From positions 1 to 16,028 of the forward strand of contig JAWOCV010000259.1 in NCBI GenBank assembly GCA_046483585.1: a DNA stretch of 16,028 nucleotides. The letters run 5' to 3'. A program made the position numbers and the translations under genes. Positions 14,302 through 16,028 of the stretch are shown here, piece by piece. The notes beneath the pieces are model-generated. The model saw only the letters and a list, made by a program, of their open reading frames with translations. It was not told the DNA's origin and made no database searches. Position 1 is the first letter of the stretch, and the number at the start of each line of letters is the position of its first letter. This DNA is from Marinilabilia sp046483585 (GTDB taxonomy: Bacteria; Bacteroidota; Bacteroidia; Bacteroidales; Marinilabiliaceae).

Positions 14302-15309
14302 TCAACGGATGGCAATTTCATACCCACATTCCGGGCAACGCCCTTCTTTTATAATGTTTTGAAGCACTCCGAACCCCGATCGTTCGATAAGCAATGTTCC
14401 GCATCCCGGGCATTTGGTATTGATCTCTGCTGCCGACGGCACATTGCCTATATAGACGTAATTCAGGCCGGCATTAATGCCCGCTTTTTTGGCCCGTTGG
14501 AGGGTGGATAATGGCGTCAGGGACAGATCGCTCATTTCATGGCCGGGGAAAAACCGGCTGATGTGCCATGGCACATCGGCACCAAGTTCATTGGCAATAA
14601 AGCCGGCCATTTCTTTTAGCTCCTCATCGCTGTCATTTTCCCCCGGAATAATGAGGCTGGTTACTTCGAGCCAAATACCGGCTTTTTTCACTCTCTTCAG
14701 GTTGTCAAGCACAGGTTGCAGTCGGGCTCCCATTAGCCTTTTGTAAGTCGCGTCATTGAACGCTTTTAAATCGATGTTGATGGCGTCCAGATAAGGGTTT
14801 ATCATTTCAAGCATTTCACTTGTCATGTAACCATTCGATACATAGACATTCTTAATATTTTTCTCATGCGCCAAACTGGCAATGTCGTAACTGTATTCAA
14901 AAAATATGGTGGGCTCGGTGTAGGTGTAAGCGATGCTTTTACATCCCGCCTGTATTGCCTGTTGAACAACTTCCTCCGGTGAGGCCGGGCGGCCTGCCTG
15001 CAGTATGCTTTTATCCGTAATCCGGGCTATTTCACAATTCTGGCAAAAAAGACAATGGAAATTACATCCCGGCGTCCCTATTGAAAAACTTTTGGATCCC
15101 GGATAAAAGTGATAAAGCGGCTTTTTCTCAACCGGATCGACATGCAGTGCGATGGCTCTCCCGTACACGGCTGTGTAAAGAACCCCGTCCCTGTTTTCCC
15201 TGACATTGCAGATTCCTTCCTGACCGGGTTTTATATTACACCGGTGTGCACAAAGGTTACATTTGACGCGATTCCCCTCTTTTTTTTGGTAAAGTAATGC
15301 CTCTTTCAT
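14302..15309 (-). CDS. amrS: AmmeMemoRadiSam system radical SAM enzyme
   Basis: This 335-residue iron-sulfur enzyme belongs to the PflA-like radical SAM group. Its genes often occur with those for AMMECR1- and Memo-like proteins. An N-terminal Cys set (Cys17, Cys20, Cys24, Cys34) is typical of this group and probably binds another metal. The radical SAM cluster is at GCNFHCLFCQNC: Cys82, Cys86 and Cys89 in the CxxxCxxC pattern. TEPTIFFEYSYD and the NIDLKAFND and VTSLIIPGENDSDEE segments follow in barrel order. The C-terminus has a rubredoxin-like zinc ribbon (Cys300, Cys303, Cys325, Cys328). The ATG at 15309 gives the usual N-terminus. The AMMECR1- and Memo-type partners are not in view. The biochemical product of the system is not established. 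The symbol amrS is by family resemblance. Confidence 0.9.
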   Translation of the reverse strand: MKEALLYQKKEGNRVKCNLCAHRCNIKPGQEGICNVRENRDGVLYTAVYGRAIALHVDPVEKKPLYHFYPGSKSFSIGTPGCNFHCLFCQNCEIARITDKSILQAGRPASPEEVVQQAIQAGCKSIAYTYTEPTIFFEYSYDIASLAHEKNIKNVYVSNGYMTSEMLEMINPYLDAINIDLKAFNDATYKRLMGARLQPVLDNLKRVKKAGIWLEVTSLIIPGENDSDEELKEMAGFIANELGADVPWHISRFFPGHEMSDLSLTPLSTLQRAKKAGINAGLNYVYIGNVPSAAEINTKCPGCGTLLIERSGFGVLQNIIKEGRCPECGYEIAIR

Positions 15310-15429
15310 CAGTATAAATTTATATAAGTCATTGGCCGAATGGAACCTGTCTGCCGTTTCTTGTATATGTAACCATCATTTTCAATGGTGTTGGATCAAA
15401 AATCAGAATGCTTCTGTTTCATAACCCGC

Positions 15430-15445
15430 CAGGCAGGCCTGCCTG
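15430..15445. repeat. 16-base GC-rich palindrome
   Basis: CAGGCAGGCCTGCCTG is its own reverse complement. It lies 120 bases upstream of the radical SAM start on the minus strand. It has no T-run on either side, so a terminator is unlikely. A REP-like or regulatory role is possible. Confidence 0.6.
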
Positions 15446-15535
15446 ACGTTTTCTCGAAAAGAATCAATTTTCTCCAAAGAACCTTTCTCAAAAAACAAGA
15501 TCTGCCTTCTAATAAATCGGCAGACAGGCTGATAG

Positions 15536-15702
15536 GTTTAAACGGACTAGTCTCGATATAGGTTTTGTAAAGTTTTTGTGAAAAAACTCACAAAAACCAT
15601 AATCGGGATTTGTTTCTTTTTGGGGCAATGCCAAAAAGAAAATCAAAAAAACAAAAATTGGTCTGCTTACTTTTTCAGCAGAGCCTAAATAGTCCGTTAA
15701 AC
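15536..15702. mobile_element. MITE-like element with near-matching terminal inverted repeats
   Basis: The ends GTTTAAACGGACTA (15536-15549) and TAGTCCGTTAAAC (15690-15702) are inverted copies with one base inserted. Inside are two further hairpins: GTTTTTGTGA/TCACAAAAAC (15572-15581 and 15588-15597) and TTTCTTTTTGG/CCAAAAAGAAA (15613-15623 and 15631-15641). No open reading frame of note and no target duplication were seen. A non-autonomous element or a residue of an insertion sequence is the best reading, but no transposase is present to prove it. Confidence 0.45.
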
Positions 15703-15770
15703 TTTTTCAAGAGTCATTAAACCAGTTGGTATTAAAAAGCAGATTTTCAGCATTAAGTGATTTGTCTTGG

Positions 15771-15812
15771 ATCTTAAATCTAATCATCTAACGATCTATT
15801 ATGATTTAAGAT
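15771..15812. repeat. AT-rich inverted repeat containing the shared 18-base sequence
   Basis: ATCTTAAATC (15771-15780) and GATTTAAGAT (15803-15812) are perfect 10-bp arms. TAAT/ATTA extends the pairing inward with one bulge. The centre includes CTAACGATCTATTATGAT, identical to 1933-1950. It lies downstream of the partial gene at the right end. It has no clear T-run, so it is not a standard terminator. Confidence 0.6.
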
Positions 15813-15834
15813 ACAGGTGCCTCAGCAATGAGAA

Positions 15835-15849
15835 CAACAATCCGGGCTA
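15835..15849 (-). repeat. Partial R1 copy at a stop codon
   Basis: The minus strand reads TAGCCCGGATTGTTG, matching the outer 15 bases of repeat R1 (especially copy C) with one or two changes. The TAG is the stop codon of the partial gene at the right end. The core of R1 does not follow. Confidence 0.5.
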
Positions 15850-16028
15850 AAAGGTTGACGGCCTGTCCCCCACGAACATTTCATTGATCCGGCTTTTTAG
15901 TTCCTGTATTTCCCGGACTACAGGGAGGTTTTTGTCGAGTACATGAACGATTATTGTTTCTCCGGTGATGGCAGTACTTGCTGTACCCGGAAGCAAGCTT
16001 ATGATCCAGACAAGAATCAGGGTCTTTC
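15847..16028 (-). CDS. C-terminal part of a small exported protein (start beyond window)
   Basis: The open frame on the minus strand runs from the right edge to TAG at 15847-15849. The 59 visible residues open with KTLILVWIISLLPGTASTA, which looks like most of a signal peptide. They continue with ITGETIIVHVLDKNLPVVREIQELKSRINEMF and end in DRPSTF. The codon before the first visible Lys ends in GA, so it is not ATG, and the true start must lie just beyond the edge. The protein is therefore likely to be only slightly longer than 60 residues. The mature part has a short strand and a charged helix. No family was recognised. Confidence 0.5.
   Translation of the reverse strand, partial: KTLILVWIISLLPGTASTAITGETIIVHVLDKNLPVVREIQELKSRINEMFVGDRPSTF

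Larger units (their letters stand above)
15310..15846. other. 537-base gene-free stretch with palindromes and a MITE-like element
   Basis: No convincing coding region is present on either strand. From left to right it holds an AT-rich upstream region of the radical SAM gene, the 16-base palindrome CAGGCAGGCCTGCCTG (15430-15445), TCTGCC/GGCAGA (15501-15506 and 15519-15524), the element at 15536-15702, the AT-rich inverted repeat at 15771-15812, and the partial R1 copy near the right end. The density of palindromes is unlike the rest of the window. Confidence 0.7.

Noticed and set aside
15430..15445. GC-rich palindrome as a terminator
   Set aside because: No T-run follows on either strand, and its 16 bases leave almost no loop.

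Overview
The window looks like a chromosomal segment of a Bacteroidota member, most likely a marine or anaerobic Bacteroidales/Marinilabiliales-type organism. The reasons are: several lipoproteins with a short signal ending in a cysteine, an outer-membrane barrel protein ending in phenylalanine, a DUF1080 (3-keto-glycoside hydrolase-type) protein, weak Shine-Dalgarno sequences, and upstream boxes of the TAnnTTTG type used by the Bacteroidota primary sigma factor. No rRNA, tRNA, CRISPR array or intact transposase gene was seen.

Layout. 66-1256 (-) is glycine C-acetyltransferase (kbl) and 1434-1802 (-) a YccF-type membrane protein. 2022-7023 (-) is a tightly packed surface-polysaccharide block, transcribed as flippase, asparagine-synthase-like protein, glycosyltransferase and then an outer-membrane beta-barrel protein. 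7252-8838 (+) is a two-module AspT/YidE-type transporter with two RCK_C domains, divergent from the flippase. 9130-10212 (-) and 10347-11132 (+) are divergent: a lipoprotein resembling a glycoside hydrolase and a DUF1080 lipoprotein, sharing a promoter region. 11137-11898 (-) is a NYN nuclease-like protein with a C-terminal LOTUS-like region. 12105-12953 (+) is a lipoprotein with an aspartate-rich tail, followed by a clear bidirectional terminator. 13068-13367 (-) is a small membrane protein, 13555-14154 (-) a MarC family protein, 14302-15309 (-) the radical SAM enzyme of the AmmeMemoRadiSam group, and 15847 to the right edge (-) the end of an exported protein.

How the genes may work together. 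The flippase/asparagine-synthase-like/glycosyltransferase genes are 12 and 3 bases apart and very probably one operon that makes and exports a surface glycan, possibly with an amidated sugar or acid. The divergent hydrolase/DUF1080 pair suggests glycan degradation at the cell envelope. The other genes look like unrelated single housekeeping or envelope functions.

The least ordinary content is between the genes. A 36-base dispersed repeat occurs in three good copies and one partial one; three of the four lie at or just after a stop codon, and two supply the stop itself. Two long arrays with a strict 7-base period share an identical 28-base block. An inverted repeat of about 163-174 bp lies behind the transporter gene. 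A 537-base gene-free stretch (15310-15846) holds a MITE-like element with near-matching ends plus several palindromes. No clearly new defence or biosynthetic system is visible; the best candidates for something undescribed are these repeats and the cysteine-less asparagine-synthase-like gene in the polysaccharide operon.
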